Positions 34,061 to 46,715 of a stretch of DNA of 64,000 bases are shown here, piece by piece. This DNA is from Nageia nagi. Its lineage: Eukaryota; Pinophyta. The position numbers and the translations under genes were made by a program. The stretch lies in contig JBITNC010000001.1 in assembly GCA_050084985.1 (NCBI GenBank), positions 40,734,001 to 40,798,000 of the forward strand, in the 5' to 3' direction. The notes beneath the pieces were generated by a model, which worked only from the letters and a program-made list of their open reading frames with translations, did not search any database and had not been told where the DNA came from. Each line of letters opens with the position of its first letter. Positions within the stretch are counted from its first letter, which is position 1.

Positions 34061-35320
34061 TGAGCTTATGTAAGATACCTTTCTAGATGAACAACTCTTT
34101 GTAGTCTCTGCACAGTCCCCATGGTTTGTAGACATTGCTAATTATCTAGCCATGGGAAAACTTCCTCCATATTTGTCTCCAAATTAGAGGAAATAATTGA
34201 TAAAATAGAGTGCATCATATAGATGGGTAGAAGAATCATTATTCAAATATGGACCTAATCATGCACTCTAAAGGTGTCTTCATACAGATGAGGTATTTGA
34301 TGTCATCCATGCATGCCATGATGAGCCTTCAAGAAGTCACTATTTTGATAAATGAACCATTCATATGGTCCTAGGAGCTTGTTACGTTTGGCTTTCTATG
34401 CACAAAGATATTAGGAAGTTTTTGAGATAATGTGATCAATGTTAGCAAATGGGTAGGCCAACTACTACTACTCAAATGCCATTACAACCACAAGGGTTGC
34501 TTGAACCATTTGAGTAATAGGGCATCAACTTTATTGAGCCTATTAATCCTCCATCTTAGTGTAAGAAACACATACTATTCTGTACTAATTATGCCACTAG
34601 GTGGGTAGAGGTGGTAGCCTTGGCACATGCTAAGGAAGAACAAGTGGTAGACTTTTTGTATAATAATATTATGCAAAGATTGGAGCTCCTTGATTTTTGG
34701 TTTCTGATTAGGGTTCAAAATTCATGTCCAATATAATTCAACATTTTGTGAACCAATACTAGATTTTACATAAGAAGGCTTCACCTTATCATCTTCAAAT
34801 GAATGGATAAGTTGTGGTTACTAATAGAGAGCTAGAAATTATATTGACTAAGATAGTAGCTTCACATAGAAGGGATTGGGTATCTAGGCTTCCTGAAGCA
34901 ATCTAGGCATACAATACCATGTGGAAATCCATAATTGGATTCATTCCATATGAGTTAGTATTTGGTAAGAAGCCTCTGTTACCAATTGAATTCAAGCTCC
35001 AAACCCTAAGAATAGCCCTAGAGGTTGAATTAGATTTAATAGAAGTACAAAAAATAGACTATTATAGCTGAATAAGCTAGATGAAATAAAAATGGAGGCA
35101 TTGCATAATACTAATATCATTCAACATCAGCAAAAGCTATGGCATGATAAAAATCTAAAGTAGAACTAGTTTTGAGTAGGAGAATGGGACTTATTATTTA
35201 ATTCTTGCTATAATGATTTTATAGGGAAGCTCTAGACATGGTGGATTGGACCATAAAATATTCTTCGAATATTCCTTAATGGTTTGGTACAATTACAATT
35301 GATTGATGACTCTTGAAGGG
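34061..35320 (+). pseudogene. RE5 integrase, decayed
   Basis: The zinc-binding part is recognisable (HACHDEPSRSHYFDK through CDQC, about 34310-34445). The first catalytic position reads INFIEP where an aspartate is expected (D to N, a G-to-A change). A frameshift near 34690-34730 precedes the second. The region after NGQ has lost the expected glutamate. The C-terminal end reads TMWKSIIGFIPYELVFGKKP (about 34916-34976). Confidence 0.75.
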
Positions 35321-38300
35321 TTATCCTCATTAATGGGCATCGGCTTTGGCCATACACTATGCCAATGACTAAGGAATAGTTTACTTAGTAGCTGAAGATG
35401 GAAGATCTAGAAGTATTCAAGGAAGGCTCACCTTCCTTGAGTATTGAATAACTTTGATGATCAATCTTATTAATAAGTGACTCTAGTGAATGTGGATGTT
35501 AGTAAGTGAAAACCAAGATGATTGGCACTTACTAGGTGAAAACCACTAACATTGGAGACACAAGTTTCAAAAAAATCAAGTAAAAAATAAATAGAAAAAA
35601 ATTAGGTATTATGCAAGAATTCCATTTCACTGAAGCTATTATAGTATCAGGAGTTACATGAATCCTATGTCAATGGTGAAACTATAACTTTGGATGATGT
35701 TCCTCTAGACATTGTTAAGATTTTCCCATTTTGCTGATCATGACTTTCATACAATGCACTAGATTGGATGTTGAATTGACTATATGCACCCATTTTCTAG
35801 ATTATGTGCTTATCATGGTATTGGCATACAATAACAAAAAATCTTTTCACATGGAGCAGTGGCATCGATAGATGTGACTTTATCTATGCCTTTTGCTCCT
35901 AATGGTACTACATCAGATTACTTAGAGGAAATTTATTCTCCTTAATCCATGCTTATTTATCCAAGGCACACTAAAGTCCATCCATCATGTGCCTTACCTC
36001 ACCTTAGGCACCATGTATTCACCAATGTGTCTTTTTCACTTTGGTAGGTTATGGCAATGTTTGATCCCATGTACTCTATCCAAGGCATGATATTAGCATA
36101 TCTTACCTTAGTCACTTTCACATGAATCAACAAATGTGCAACCATACCCATCATGTTTTCCAACCTTCATATTAATTAATATGTCATTTTCATCATTATT
36201 AGGAAGTAAATAGTTTGCATGTTAAATTTTTTAGTTTGTGTGTCATGTTAAAGTTTTTAGTTTGTGTCCAAACATGTGATCTTGTATTACCCTTGGCCAC
36301 CTTTCACATCCTTACAACTCTAAGAGTTGAACTTATAGCCACCATTTCAATATTCTTCATGGAATACAAGCAATGAGAAGAACCTAGCTCCACCACCAAG
36401 TTGAAAAACCAAATAGTGGTGGAAATATTTCAAAATTCATAATGGCTCTACTTTTTTGAATTATTTCAAGGATACGAGCCTTGGCTGGTCAGAGAATTTC
36501 TTATGCATTTCATAGGTGACTTGGTTACCATCCACAACCACATAATTCCCATCTCACATATGGTGATAAGCATAGTTTTTGATATTCCAATTGTAAGAGA
36601 AATGTTAGTTTCTAGTAAAGAGTCACCTAATGATGTGCTAGATACCTTTCATGTCCTCAATGAATCATATGTGATGAATATATAGATCAAGGGCTGAAAT
36701 AAAGGCATACATTGGGTTACTCTACCCACACCATGGGTTGAAATTGCCAACTAGGTTCTCAAATACTTCTTTTGTGAAGGATAATATGCATAACTTCAAG
36801 GTCATGAACTACAGTTGTTGGTCTAGCTTTTCCATCTCAGAAACTATGTCTATAATATATCCATAATTATTGTATGATATTCTTCTATCCATGGCTACCA
36901 AATGGCAAGAGACTAGGAAATCTTGGCCATTGAAACACCATGACCTTATTACTTTGCTTTGTTAAGAGCACTTTTATAGAAATAGAGGAGAATCAGCATG
37001 GGAGGCCTTTTTAAGAAATAAGGGAATGGATATCATAGTTAATAAGTTGATTACTCTACCCAAGAATGGCATAAATCAATTTAAGGACCCCTCATTTGCT
37101 AAAACTATTACTCCTAACCACTCCATGATCGAACCCCATGCAAAATTACTGATGGAATCACCTACCAAAAGACCTTAAATTGCTTCTATGGAAGATAACT
37201 CACCACTCACTTTTGTGCCACCTACCAATGATGTAAGTCATATTGAAGATACCTTATTTGAACTGATTGAATGTGGTGAGCTATGCAATGACCCTTTATT
37301 TAATACCTCCATATTGCATTATTAGCCTATATTCAGGAGCTTGAGGACACCAACTCACACCTGGAGTAGGATAATACAAGCCTCCATATATAGAAGGATG
37401 ACACGATGCTATGTATCATGAATTAATGATAGATAATGCAAAATTGAATACCATACATCTGTCTACACAAAGTCTTCACTACATGATCCAACACATCTCT
37501 TCAAAGCGCTTGGATCTCAAAGAATGGGTGTATGCAAATAATGATTTACTAGCTATCATGCAAGAAGCAAATTCTTACACCAACCAACTTGAAGTGAAAG
37601 TTATAAGTATATAGTGATAATTAGCACATGAATAGCATATTTAATTAGACATGGAGGCTACTCACAAGATGTTAGTGCACAAGTTTTAAAATTTTAAGGG
37701 GTGATATGATGAGGTGCAATATAATTACAAAGCTAATGCTTAAGACACAAATACTTACCATTACAAAAGAGTTGGTATAGGATATTTCCTTCATTTTTGA
37801 GAAAATTATTTGATCTCATCCACCTTCCTCAGTCTATAGTATGTATTTGAAAGAGCTATATCATAGATGGCAATTGCAGTAGATTAAGATAGGATGCCCT
37901 TACTACTTGGAGACCCCTCAAAAATTCCTTCAACAATATGTTGTTTCCTCATATGAGAACCGCTTCCTCTTGTGTGAGTGTTTCATCCATGGTTTCTTTG
38001 TTTTGTATGATCGAGGGTTCTTTATTAATTTATATTTGGGGAGGTATAATTGTGAGCATTTATTTCTACCCTATTTAATCAAATCCAATGGAGGAAAGAG
38101 TTGGCACAATTTCATCAGTGTTAAGATATTGCTATTTTTCCCATGTACATAGAGGGCTATTATCCATAAAGGTTCTAGGCAATGCTATGAGATCTCCTTT
38201 TGAAAGGACCTATTAAAGCCTAGTACTAGAAAATAATTGCATACTATGTGGAAGAATATTGGATAGCCCTTCAAATTGTATTTAATGAGGTAGTGGTGTG

Positions 38301-38744
38301 TTGTAACACATGTTAGATGGAATTATCTTATGTGCTTCCCCTTTGTGAGATCTTCACACCTAACAACATGTATTGGAGTAGGTAATGAGCCTTTTTTGTT
38401 CTTTTAATTATGGAAAAAGATCCTGCTAGTTGGGTTGCAAGTCAATTCCATCCTCCTCTCATTCTATTTCTAATCCTTGGATTAGAATAACATGATCCCC
38501 AACTAGATGCAGCATTTTTATCATGGGAGACTAGTCTTATTCAAATTCATGGTGGTAGAACCAGTGTTCCTTAGGTTCAAATAGGCATAATGAATATTCA
38601 AACTCACCAAATACTCCAACTAGTAGATGGTCCTTATGATCTATCTAACTTAGCTCATGTTGTATTAGTTTGCACTATTTTTGATAGTTTTAGTGACTCT
38701 GATTAAAATTTCTTATTCTCATTACTTTAGGAGAAGCAATATAT
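35321..38744 (+). pseudogene. RE5 post-pol region: decayed extra coding sequence with a coiled-coil part
   Basis: This 3.4-kb stretch lies between integrase and the polypurine tract. One frame near 36440-36690 reads MHFIGDLVTIHNHIIPISHM then VISIVFDIPIVREML and VLDTFHVLNESYVMN, and continues with stops that can be C-to-T changes. At about 37325-37610 a helical, coiled-coil-like stretch appears (LAYIQELEDTNSHLE and on). Another open piece at 37907-38152 is unassigned. The position and the globular-then-coiled-coil order match RE1 ORF3, but sequence similarity is not obvious by eye. Confidence 0.45.
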
Positions 38745-38758
38745 TAAGTTGGTGGGAG
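38745..38758 (+). other. RE5 polypurine tract
   Basis: The sequence AAGTTGGTGGGAG directly precedes the 3' LTR start TGATGAGTCTCA, matching the purine-rich primer expected there. Confidence 0.7.
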
Positions 38759-39102
38759 TGATGAGTCTCAGAAATCACCTATTTTTTGCATAGTTCTATA
38801 GTTCATTTTGTATATTTGGACACTATGGATTGATTAATTATAGCTACTAAAATACTTATTCACTTAATACATGGTAAAATGCATACTTTTCTTATGTTGG
38901 TACTTTGGGCATACTGATGATGTTTGTGTGTTTATTTTGAGTCAAAATGCTTCATTCTTCTCCTTGGAATGATGGTTGATAACATGGATGGTTCACAAGC
39001 ATTGTTAGAAATACTTCCAAATGAATTCTACATTATCTGGAGCTTCATTTCAAACACATTTGGTGCTCCACTTGGTGTCTTTGGACTCATTTGGAGCTTC
39101 TA

Positions 39103-40238
39103 TGATCCAAAATTTGGATCCCTTCGACATTTAGTAATCTCCATTTTAGTGTGTTCATTGTGATCATCTTATCATCAACTTTCTAATGCTTCTTTCAGAT
39201 CATGAATCCGAGTTCATATGTGGAAGATATGATATTAATACCATTTGTGTATTTTGAAAAAAAAAATAAAAAAAATTTAAATATTGTTTGGGCAGCCAAT
39301 GTAGGCGGGACCCGCCATCGTGGAGACCATGCAGGAGGAGAAGGCATGACAAGGCCTGCAGAGCACTACATGGAGTTGACAAGGTAGGGAATTTGACTGA
39401 ATGGAAACCACCCATGTGTGACCATGTCTGACCATGTTTCCATCCAAGTCGCATGATCACCAGCTCGTCTGCCCATGTACGAGACCGCCAACCTACATGG
39501 CAAGCCACCCATGCTAGCTAAGCCACTCACATGTGACCACTCATCTGACCGTTTGATCGCTTGACCGCTTACCATGTGTCACCACCATAATGCACCCACC
39601 CAATGTTAAGTTTTTTAATGTATTTTAGTGTTTAAAAGGTTTTTTGGTGATTTTTGATTCACCTAAGGTCCTATTATTAGGCTAAGTTAATCCTGTAAGC
39701 CTAAAATAGTCTAAGAGGCGTATTATTTTGATTTTAGAGCTCATTTGTGGGAGATTTTTACAACCATTTGAGCCCAAATTTTATAGGAAGATCAAGGAGG
39801 TTAATGGGTATCTAAAAATAGGGTTTTTATCAAATTTCCAAGTTGTAATACTCTCTAGTTTTAGCTCCAAAAATTGTATAAAAGGGGAGCAAATTGGACA
39901 TGAAAAAAAGGAGGATTTCAAGAGAGTTGTTTTTAGTTCTTGTTGTGATTTTTAGAGCTGTGAGTGTGATGTGAATGTGAGATGAGGTTTTGAAGGACCA
40001 TGGATGCTTTGTAAAGTGATTCCACCCATTAATAGTAGAGAGCTTTTGAGCTGGATGTAGCCCACACTGGGTGAACCAGGATAATTTTGCTTGTCTTTTT
40101 CTATGGTGAATGCTTTTCTCTTCTTTGTGTTTACAATTATTTTTCTAATTTGTCTTTACAAGCACTTAATTGTTTTAAGTGTGAATTGATCCTAAGTAAA
40201 GGTTAAATTGAAATTTTAATCTTATAGTTTATGGATCA
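39103..40238. mobile_element. RE6: probable solo LTR (1,136 bp)
   Basis: The insert has no counterpart in the RE5 5' LTR. It starts TGATCC and ends GGATCA, giving TG...CA with 6-bp inverted ends. It is flanked by TTCTA (39098-39102) and TTCTG (40239-40243), a TSD with one transition. It contains no coding sequence. It holds a GC-richer block at about 39295-39600 and a TATA box. These are the properties of an LTR left by recombination; the parent element is not in the window. Confidence 0.65.
39877..39885 (+). promoter_or_regulatory. candidate TATA box in RE6
   Basis: TATAAAAGG lies about two thirds into the putative LTR, as expected for a U3 promoter read on the plus strand. This supports plus-strand orientation of the solo LTR. 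Confidence 0.45.
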
Positions 40239-41508
40239 TTCTGCTCTAGACTCAAGTTCAAAAATTTGACCATCATAGTTGACTTTATTATTGGTGCTCC
40301 ACTTGGTGTCTTTGGACTCATTTGGAGCTTTTGCTCTAAACTCAAGTTCAAAAAGTTGACCATCATAGTTGAATTTATTGATAGCTCTACTCCAGCTTTG
40401 TATAATTTTGACATTTGTGTAATTAGAGCTACTTTAGATTTAATCTATAGAAGCATGGTTCCAAACATACTAATATTATCAAAGTCAATTCTTAATTTAT
40501 GGAGTATGTTTGACTCTAAATCAGATATGTTGAACCATTTATGTCATAGTTAGGGTAGTTCCAACTCATTAGGATGATCCATCCTTTTCTTAAGGTATTG
40601 TAGCTCTCCTTAAATAAGAGTGTGCATGATTTAGTATGTTAATTTTGTTGGACTTCGAGTGAAACTGAGGGGGGGGGGTGAATCAGTGTATCAAAAAATA
40701 ATCAATTTAACCTTCTTAAATAAAGATAGATTAAAATCCAGAGAAAATTGAGCAAGCACACCAAGTACATCACACAACACCAAATATAACGAGGTTCACC
40801 AGATTGGCTACATCCCCGAAAATGACTGCTTGGACTCCAATCCAAATCCAGTCATTAAAGAAAGCTTACAGATTCACAACACCAACTATGAAGCGTAGCA
40901 CCAACTACCACTTTCAAAATAACAACACCTACTACTTGGAGCACCAACTCTAGCTATCAAGCACCCACTTGATACAACATTCAAAAAAGGAGGAAAGAAT
41001 ACAGTTCTAGAAGACCCTCAATGGTCTAGCTCTAATGCTCATTGTTTGATCTCTGCACACAGCTCCAAAGTAACATAGTTAAACAATCACTATATTATCT
41101 ACATATTCATTTGGTCACTTCACATACACTTGATACTCCCCTCTTCCACGCTATTACACACTTTTCCACCCTACTTCTCTACTCGCCAGTCTTCACTCAT
41201 CTCAAATCCACTCTTCACATACATTCCTAAAAACCGTTACACATCAAGAAAACCCCCAGAAAACTGTTCCTATCATGACACATTATCAAAAACAAACTTA
41301 AAAGGAATCTTTATTTGTAACTGCTCCTGCACTAAGAGAGTTCACTATCTGAGACTGCAACTACTGTAACTGATGGATGCTCCTATTGCTCAAATAGAGT
41401 TGTTCAGACAAGTATAGCTCTTTCTCCACTGATTTCAGAGATTTGATAGTATTTGATTATTTAGTTCTGGAGTCTCTTTCTATAGCCTAGAGATTGACTA
41501 GCTTACCA

Positions 41509-42265
41509 GATGTTTATTGTATTCACCATGATGTCATCATCTCTGAACTCCAGAAGAGAGTTCCAAGGTATCTACGTGGCCTACTAGCTTATCGGATGTT
41601 TATTGTATTCACCATGATGTCATCATCTCCAAAATTCAGAAGAGAGTTCCAAGGTATCTACATGGCCTACTAGCTTACTGGATGTTTATTGTATTCACCA
41701 TGATGTCATCATCTTCAGACTCCAGAAGAGAGTTCCAAGGTATCTGTGTGGCCTTCTGGACTTTTCAACACCAACTGCTAACGTCATCTTCTCTGGACTC
41801 CAGAAGTAGAGTAAAATGCTTCCTACGATGTCCGTATTACCGGATGTTTATTGTATACACCATGATGTCATCATCTCCAAACTTCGAAAGAGAGTTCCAA
41901 GGTATCTGCGTGGCCTACTAGCTTACCGGATGTTTATTGTATCACCATGATGTCATCATCTTCGAACTTCGAAAGAGAGTTCCAAGGTATCTGCGTGGCC
42001 TACTAGCTTATCGGATGTTTATTATATTCACCATGATGTCATCATCTTTAGACTTCAGAAGAGAGTTCCAAGGTATCTGCATGGCCTTTCAGACTTTTCA
42101 ACACCAACTGCTAACATCATCTTCTCTGGAATCTGGAAGTAGAGTAAAATGCTTCCCATGATGTCTATCTTACCATATGTTTATTGTATACACCATGATG
42201 TCATCATCTCCAGACTCCAGAAGAGAGTTCCAAGGTATCTACGTGGCCTTCCGAACTTTTCAACA
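41509..42265 (-). repeat. RE7 3' LTR tandem family A, units of about 85 bp
   Basis: Seven copies of a GGATGTTTATTGTATTCACC-type motif occur near 41509, 41595, 41681, 41845, 41930, 42014 and 42175. Each is followed by CATGATGTCATCATC and GAGAGTTCCAAGGTATCT. The two larger gaps (about 162 bp) hold an alternative unit containing CAACACCAACTGCTAA. The same arrangement recurs at about 47587-48340. Confidence 0.9.
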
Positions 42266-42329
42266 GACTATGATCTGACTTCTTGCTATCCTTGTCACTT
42301 CTGAGATATTCTATTTACTGGCTCTGGCT

Positions 42330-42900
42330 ATTTGATCTCTCTTTGCTATTCTCATCTCTACATTCTGAAATGTTTTACTCACTGGCTTCAGTTATTTGAT
42401 CACTCCTTGTTGACCTCATCATCTCTAGGACCCAGTTTCATTCAAAAATGTGAATGTTGTTCTCCCCGTGACATCATCTTCATGCTTCTGGAATGCTCTA
42501 CTCACTTTCTCTGGAACCTGGTTTTTTCACAACTGAGCTTTTATCATTTCATTCTGGAATGCTTAATCTACTAACTCCAGCCTTTTTAATCACCCCTTGC
42601 TGACCTCATCATCTTTGGAACCCGGTTCCATTCAAAATGTGAACATCGTTCTTCCTATGACATCATCTCTTCCCTCTGGAATGTTTTACTCACTGGCACT
42701 GGCTATTTGATTGCTCCTTGCTGACCTCATCACTTATGGACTCCAGTTTTGGGTTAAGGCCTGAAATCGCTAATGTCATCTCTTCTGGAATGCTTTATTT
42801 ACTAACCCTGACTTTTCAATTCTCCTTGCTGACCTCATCACCTCCGGAACCTGACCTCATCACCTCCGAAACCTAGTCTTTACCAAAACCACATGTTGAT
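42330..42900 (-). repeat. RE7 3' LTR tandem family B, related to the RE1 LTR array
   Basis: Diverged units share the core GCTGACCTCATCATC plus TCTGGAATG and TTTTACTCACTGGC-like stretches. On the minus strand, the sense of RE7, they read GATGATGAGGTCAGC, the core of the RE1 LTR repeat on its own sense strand. The same units recur at about 48350-48960 in the other LTR. Confidence 0.85.
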
Positions 42901-42927
42901 AACAATGACAATCACACATGCTCAACA

Positions 42928-42941
42928 ATCTCCCCCTTTGG
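42928..42941 (-). other. RE7 polypurine tract
   Basis: On the minus strand CCAAAGGGGGAGAT adjoins the 3' LTR. Confidence 0.9.
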
Positions 42942-43154
42942 AATTGTTGGCAACACCACTTGATTAGACACCAGCATCGGGACTTTTCTCTCCCCCTTTG
43001 TCAACAATAACAAAGGGCATTTACAGACTCCCCTGAGTCCATACATGACATTCTTAGGAAATCAGTAGTATGCATACAAAAATAAGATACACAGAAGCAA
43101 TATAGGAAGGAAAAAAATAAACACTCCCCCTGAGAATGTGACGTCCAGAACTAG

Positions 43155-44648
43155 CTAATGCTTGGGAAGGACAACAACTCCTAGCTTGTTTTGAAGATAT
43201 TCGAAGACGTCTTTGGGCAAAGGCTTTGTAAAGATGTCTACTACTTGCTCTGTGGTTGGAACAAAATCCAACTGTACTTCTCCTTGCACCACTCTTTCTT
43301 TTAGAAAGTGATATCTGATTGCAATATGCTTTGTTCATGAGTGCATAATAGGATTTTTTGATATATTGATTGCACTTGTGTTATCACAAAGAACTGATAT
43401 GGGCTCGTTAATCTGTATACCAAAATCTTTTAGCATCTGCTTCATCCATAGAATCTATGTGCAGTAAGAAGTTGATGCTATATACTCTGCTTCTATTGTA
43501 GATAGGGATACTGAGTCTTGCTTTTTACTGTGCCAGCCAACAAGATTATTACCCAAATAAAATGCTCCTCCACTGGTGCTCTTCCTATCATCCACACATC
43601 CTGCCCAGTCTGCATCTGAAAAGGTAATCAGTGTAAAGTCCTTTCCTCTAGGATACCATAAACCATATTCTACTGTACCTTTGAGATATCTGAATATTCT
43701 CTTTACTACAGTAACATGTGTTTCTTTGGGATTTGCTTGAAATCGAGCAACCATACATACTGCTTGAAGAATATCTGGTCTAGTAGCTGTCAAATATAAT
43801 AAACTTTCAATCATTGACCTGTATTGTGTTTGATCTACTATTGGTGCTTTATCATCCTTGCTTAATTTGCAGCCTATCGTCATAGGGGTGCTCACAGGTT
43901 TACAGTCTTCCATGGTAAACTTCTTCAGCATCTCCTTAACATACTTGGTTTGAGAAATGAACATGCCATTCTTCAACTGATTGATTTGTAAGCCAAGAAA
44001 AAATGCAAGCTCACCTATCATAGACATCTCGAATTCTATTTGCATGTTGTCAGCAAGATTTTTACATAGCTCATTCATGCTTCCTCCAAAAATTATATCA
44101 TCTACATAGACAACAACAATTAGCTGATTTTCCTTTTCTGATTTAATGTATAAATTGCTATCCACCATTCCTTTTCTAAAGCCTTGCTGCTAAAGATATG
44201 TATCAAGTCTGGAGTACCATGCTCGAGGTGCCTGTTTTAAACCATACATAGCCTTCTTTAGTTTGCATACCAGATTAGGATTCTCCCCCAATTGGAAACC
44301 ATCTGGCTGTTCAATATAGACTTCTTCCTCAATTTTGCCATTTAGAAAGGCTGATTTTACATCCATTTGATAAACTGTAAAGTCTTTATACACTACAAAA
44401 GCTAAAAACATGCGAATAGCTTCTAATCTGGCCATAGGTGCAAAAGTTTCTTCAAAATCAATTCCTTCAACTTGAGCATATCCCTTGCAAACAAGTCTAG
44501 CTTTATTTCGAACCACTATCCCATCTTCATTCAACTTATTGCGAAAAACCCACTTTATGCCAATCACATTTTTGTTGGCTGGTCTAGGAACGAGTTCCCA
44601 TGTTTCATTCTTTTCAATTTGAGTGAGTTCTTCCTCCATTGCTTTCAT
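43155..44648 (-). pseudogene. RE7 reverse transcriptase and RNase H, three internal stops
   Basis: The frame starts [20 protein letters not shown] and passes through [39 protein letters not shown] and [15 protein letters not shown]. The catalytic site is VVVYVDDIIFGG (about 44090-44110). RNase H has FSDADWAGCVDDRKSTSG and SLSTIEAEYIAS. Stops are TAG 44190, TAG 43455 and TGA 43335, all explainable by one C-to-T step. The frame continues through them to TAG at 43155 after LQNKLGVVVLPKH. Confidence 0.92.
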
Positions 44649-45709
44649 CTAGCTTTCATCTTGGCTAGCTTCTGAGACATTTTTAGGCTCTATATTGGAT
44701 AGGAGAGAATAGGTGCATGAAACCCCTCTGCAAGTTTGGATGCCTGTATGAAACTCACTGATGATTTGCTCTTGTGGATGATCCTTGTGCCATCTATTTG
44801 GTGGAGTTTTTGAATTTTCATCTTCTTCCGCCTCATTTTTTGAAGCACTATTTGGGTTACTTGGTGAATTTGAATCTTCTGGTTTCTTTACTTGTGATTG
44901 CTGTACAGGAGGCTTAGATTTGTTTTTATTCTTTTTGTCTTCTTCAATTGAATCTTGATAGGCAGGAAGATCATCATCATCATTTCTCTTGGGAAGATCT
45001 CTTTGCTCATCAACACGAACATCAACACTATCAACGATTATTTGTGTCCTTTTATTGTAACACCTGTATGCTTTGCTCTTCAAAGAGTAACCAAGAAAGA
45101 TACCTTCATCAGATTTATCCTCAAACTTTCCTAAATTTTCTTCTATTCTCTTGATATAGCATTTACTGCCAAAGATCTTGAAGTGCCTCACTGTAGCTTT
45201 TCTTCCAAACCATAATTCATATGGTGTTCTGTCCTCATGTGGTCGCATCATACATCTATTTAGAATATGCACTGCAGTATGCACTGCTTCTTTCCAGAAC
45301 CTATCAGCAACCTTGCTTTCTATTAGCATGGTTCGAGCCATTTCTTGTACTGCTCTATTTTTTCTTTCAACTACTCCATTTTGTTGTGGAGTTCTTGCTG
45401 CAGAGAATTGTCTTTTAATTCCGTGTTGTATGCAAAACTCAAAAAACTCATTAGAAGTGAACTCACCTCCTCTGTCTGAGTGAATACATTTAATTCTCCT
45501 CTCTATCTGATTTTCTACTTGATTTTTAAATGCTTTGAACATTTCAAAAGCTTCAGATTTATGTTTCAAAAATTGCACCCAAGTCATTCTTGAATAATCA
45601 TCTATGAACAGAATAAAATAATTATCTCCATTGATGCTTTGTGTTCTCATTGGTTCACATAGGTCGGTGTGTATGATTTCCAATGGTCTGCTTGTGTGAT
45701 ATTCTTTTT
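44649..45709 (-). pseudogene. RE7 integrase core without its zinc-binding domain
   Basis: Reading starts directly at TSRPLEIIHTDLCEPMRT (first catalytic D), then IHSDRGGEF (second D) and NGVVERKNRAVQEMART (E). It continues to GRKATVRHFKIFGSKCYIKR and an acidic, Lys/Pro/Asn-rich tail. The usual H-H-C-C domain before the core is missing. The final stop TAG at 44649 probably replaces a tryptophan codon of the reverse transcriptase leader (TGG to TAG). Confidence 0.9.
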
Positions 45710-46667
45710 TTGATTCATTACTGGAATCATCATCAGTGGAGCCTTCATTTCTAGATATGAAGCTCTGTCGATTTGACCTTCTATTTCGAGCATGAGATTT
45801 CATTTTGTGGTTTTTCTCAAAATATGATTCTTGATCATCTTTATCAGTTTTTCTATATGGACATTTTGAAATGAAATGACCAATACCACCACAGTTAAAA
45901 CATTTAAATGGCAGCTTGCCTTTATATTTACCTTTTCCCCTTTTTAGCTTTCTAACAAAATTTGCTTCTGCTCCATCAGATTGTTCCTCATCGTCAGAAT
46001 CTGTTTTGGCTTTGGTACTGTTACTGGCTTTAAACGCTGCTTCCTTTTCTGAATGTTTTGCTTTTTCGATCCTCATTTCATAAGCAGTCAGCGATCCATG
46101 CATTTCATCCATGCTGAAAGTTTTCAAATTTTTTGCTTCTTCAATAGCAAACACCTTTGAATCAAAGCGAGATGTGAGAGATCATAGTACCTTTTTCATG
46201 ATGACATGATCTTCAATTTCTTCCCCAAGACCTCTGATTGCATTAGTAATTTCATTTACTCTCAACATGTATGCTTCGATGGTTTCATCTTAATTCATCT
46301 TTAGAACTTCGAATTGAGCTCTATGGGTTTGGAGTTTTGCTTCCTTGACTTTATCATCTCCTTTGTGAATGCTCTTCAACTTATTCCATATTTCTTTTGT
46401 AGATTTGCATGCCATAACTTTCACCAGTTCACTGTCCACAAGACCACACATTAGAACATTTCTTGCTTTTGCATCACATTCAAATGCCTTTCTTTCTGCT
46501 TCATCTAATGGACCTGTAGGGGGAGGAGTGTAACCCCTTTTAATAGCATCCCAAGTACCAAAACCCAATGCACTAAGATAAGTCTTCATTTGAATTTTCC
46601 AGAAAGCATAATTGGTTCCATCAAAGAGAGGTGCCTTGTTAGATGAGAAACCTTCTCTGCTTGCCAT
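45710..46667 (-). pseudogene. RE7 gag fused in frame to integrase, protease missing
   Basis: ATG at 46667 begins ASREGFSSNKAPLFDGTNYA, then FWKIQMKTYL, typical of copia gag. Stops are TAA 46290 and TGA 46182. The zinc knuckle CFNCGGIGHFISKC (about 45865-45905) is intact. About 50 residues later, near 45707, the sequence joins the integrase core with no protease DSG motif between. The join keeps the reading frame, so the deletion length is a multiple of three. Confidence 0.88.
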
Positions 46668-46715
46668 AGTGTCACTACCAGGATCTCCTTAGCTGTTATA
46701 GCCTAAGTAGGAACT

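Larger units (their letters stand above)
40646..42927 (-). repeat. RE7 3' LTR (2,282 bp)
   Basis: On the plus strand it starts TGTTGGACTTCGAG followed by a run of about ten G, and ends CACATGCTCAACA. It matches 46731-48990. It contains two successive tandem-repeat families (described separately). Confidence 0.95.

Noticed and set aside
39103-40238. RE6 as a DNA transposon with terminal inverted repeats
   Set aside because: The 6-bp inverted ends are just the TG...CA-type ends of an LTR; no longer inverted repeat was found and the TSD is 5 bp.
41682-42161. Plus-strand open frames in the RE7 LTR arrays (also 47764-48997)
   Set aside because: They are by-products of the 85-bp repeat, antisense to RE7, with no known domain.
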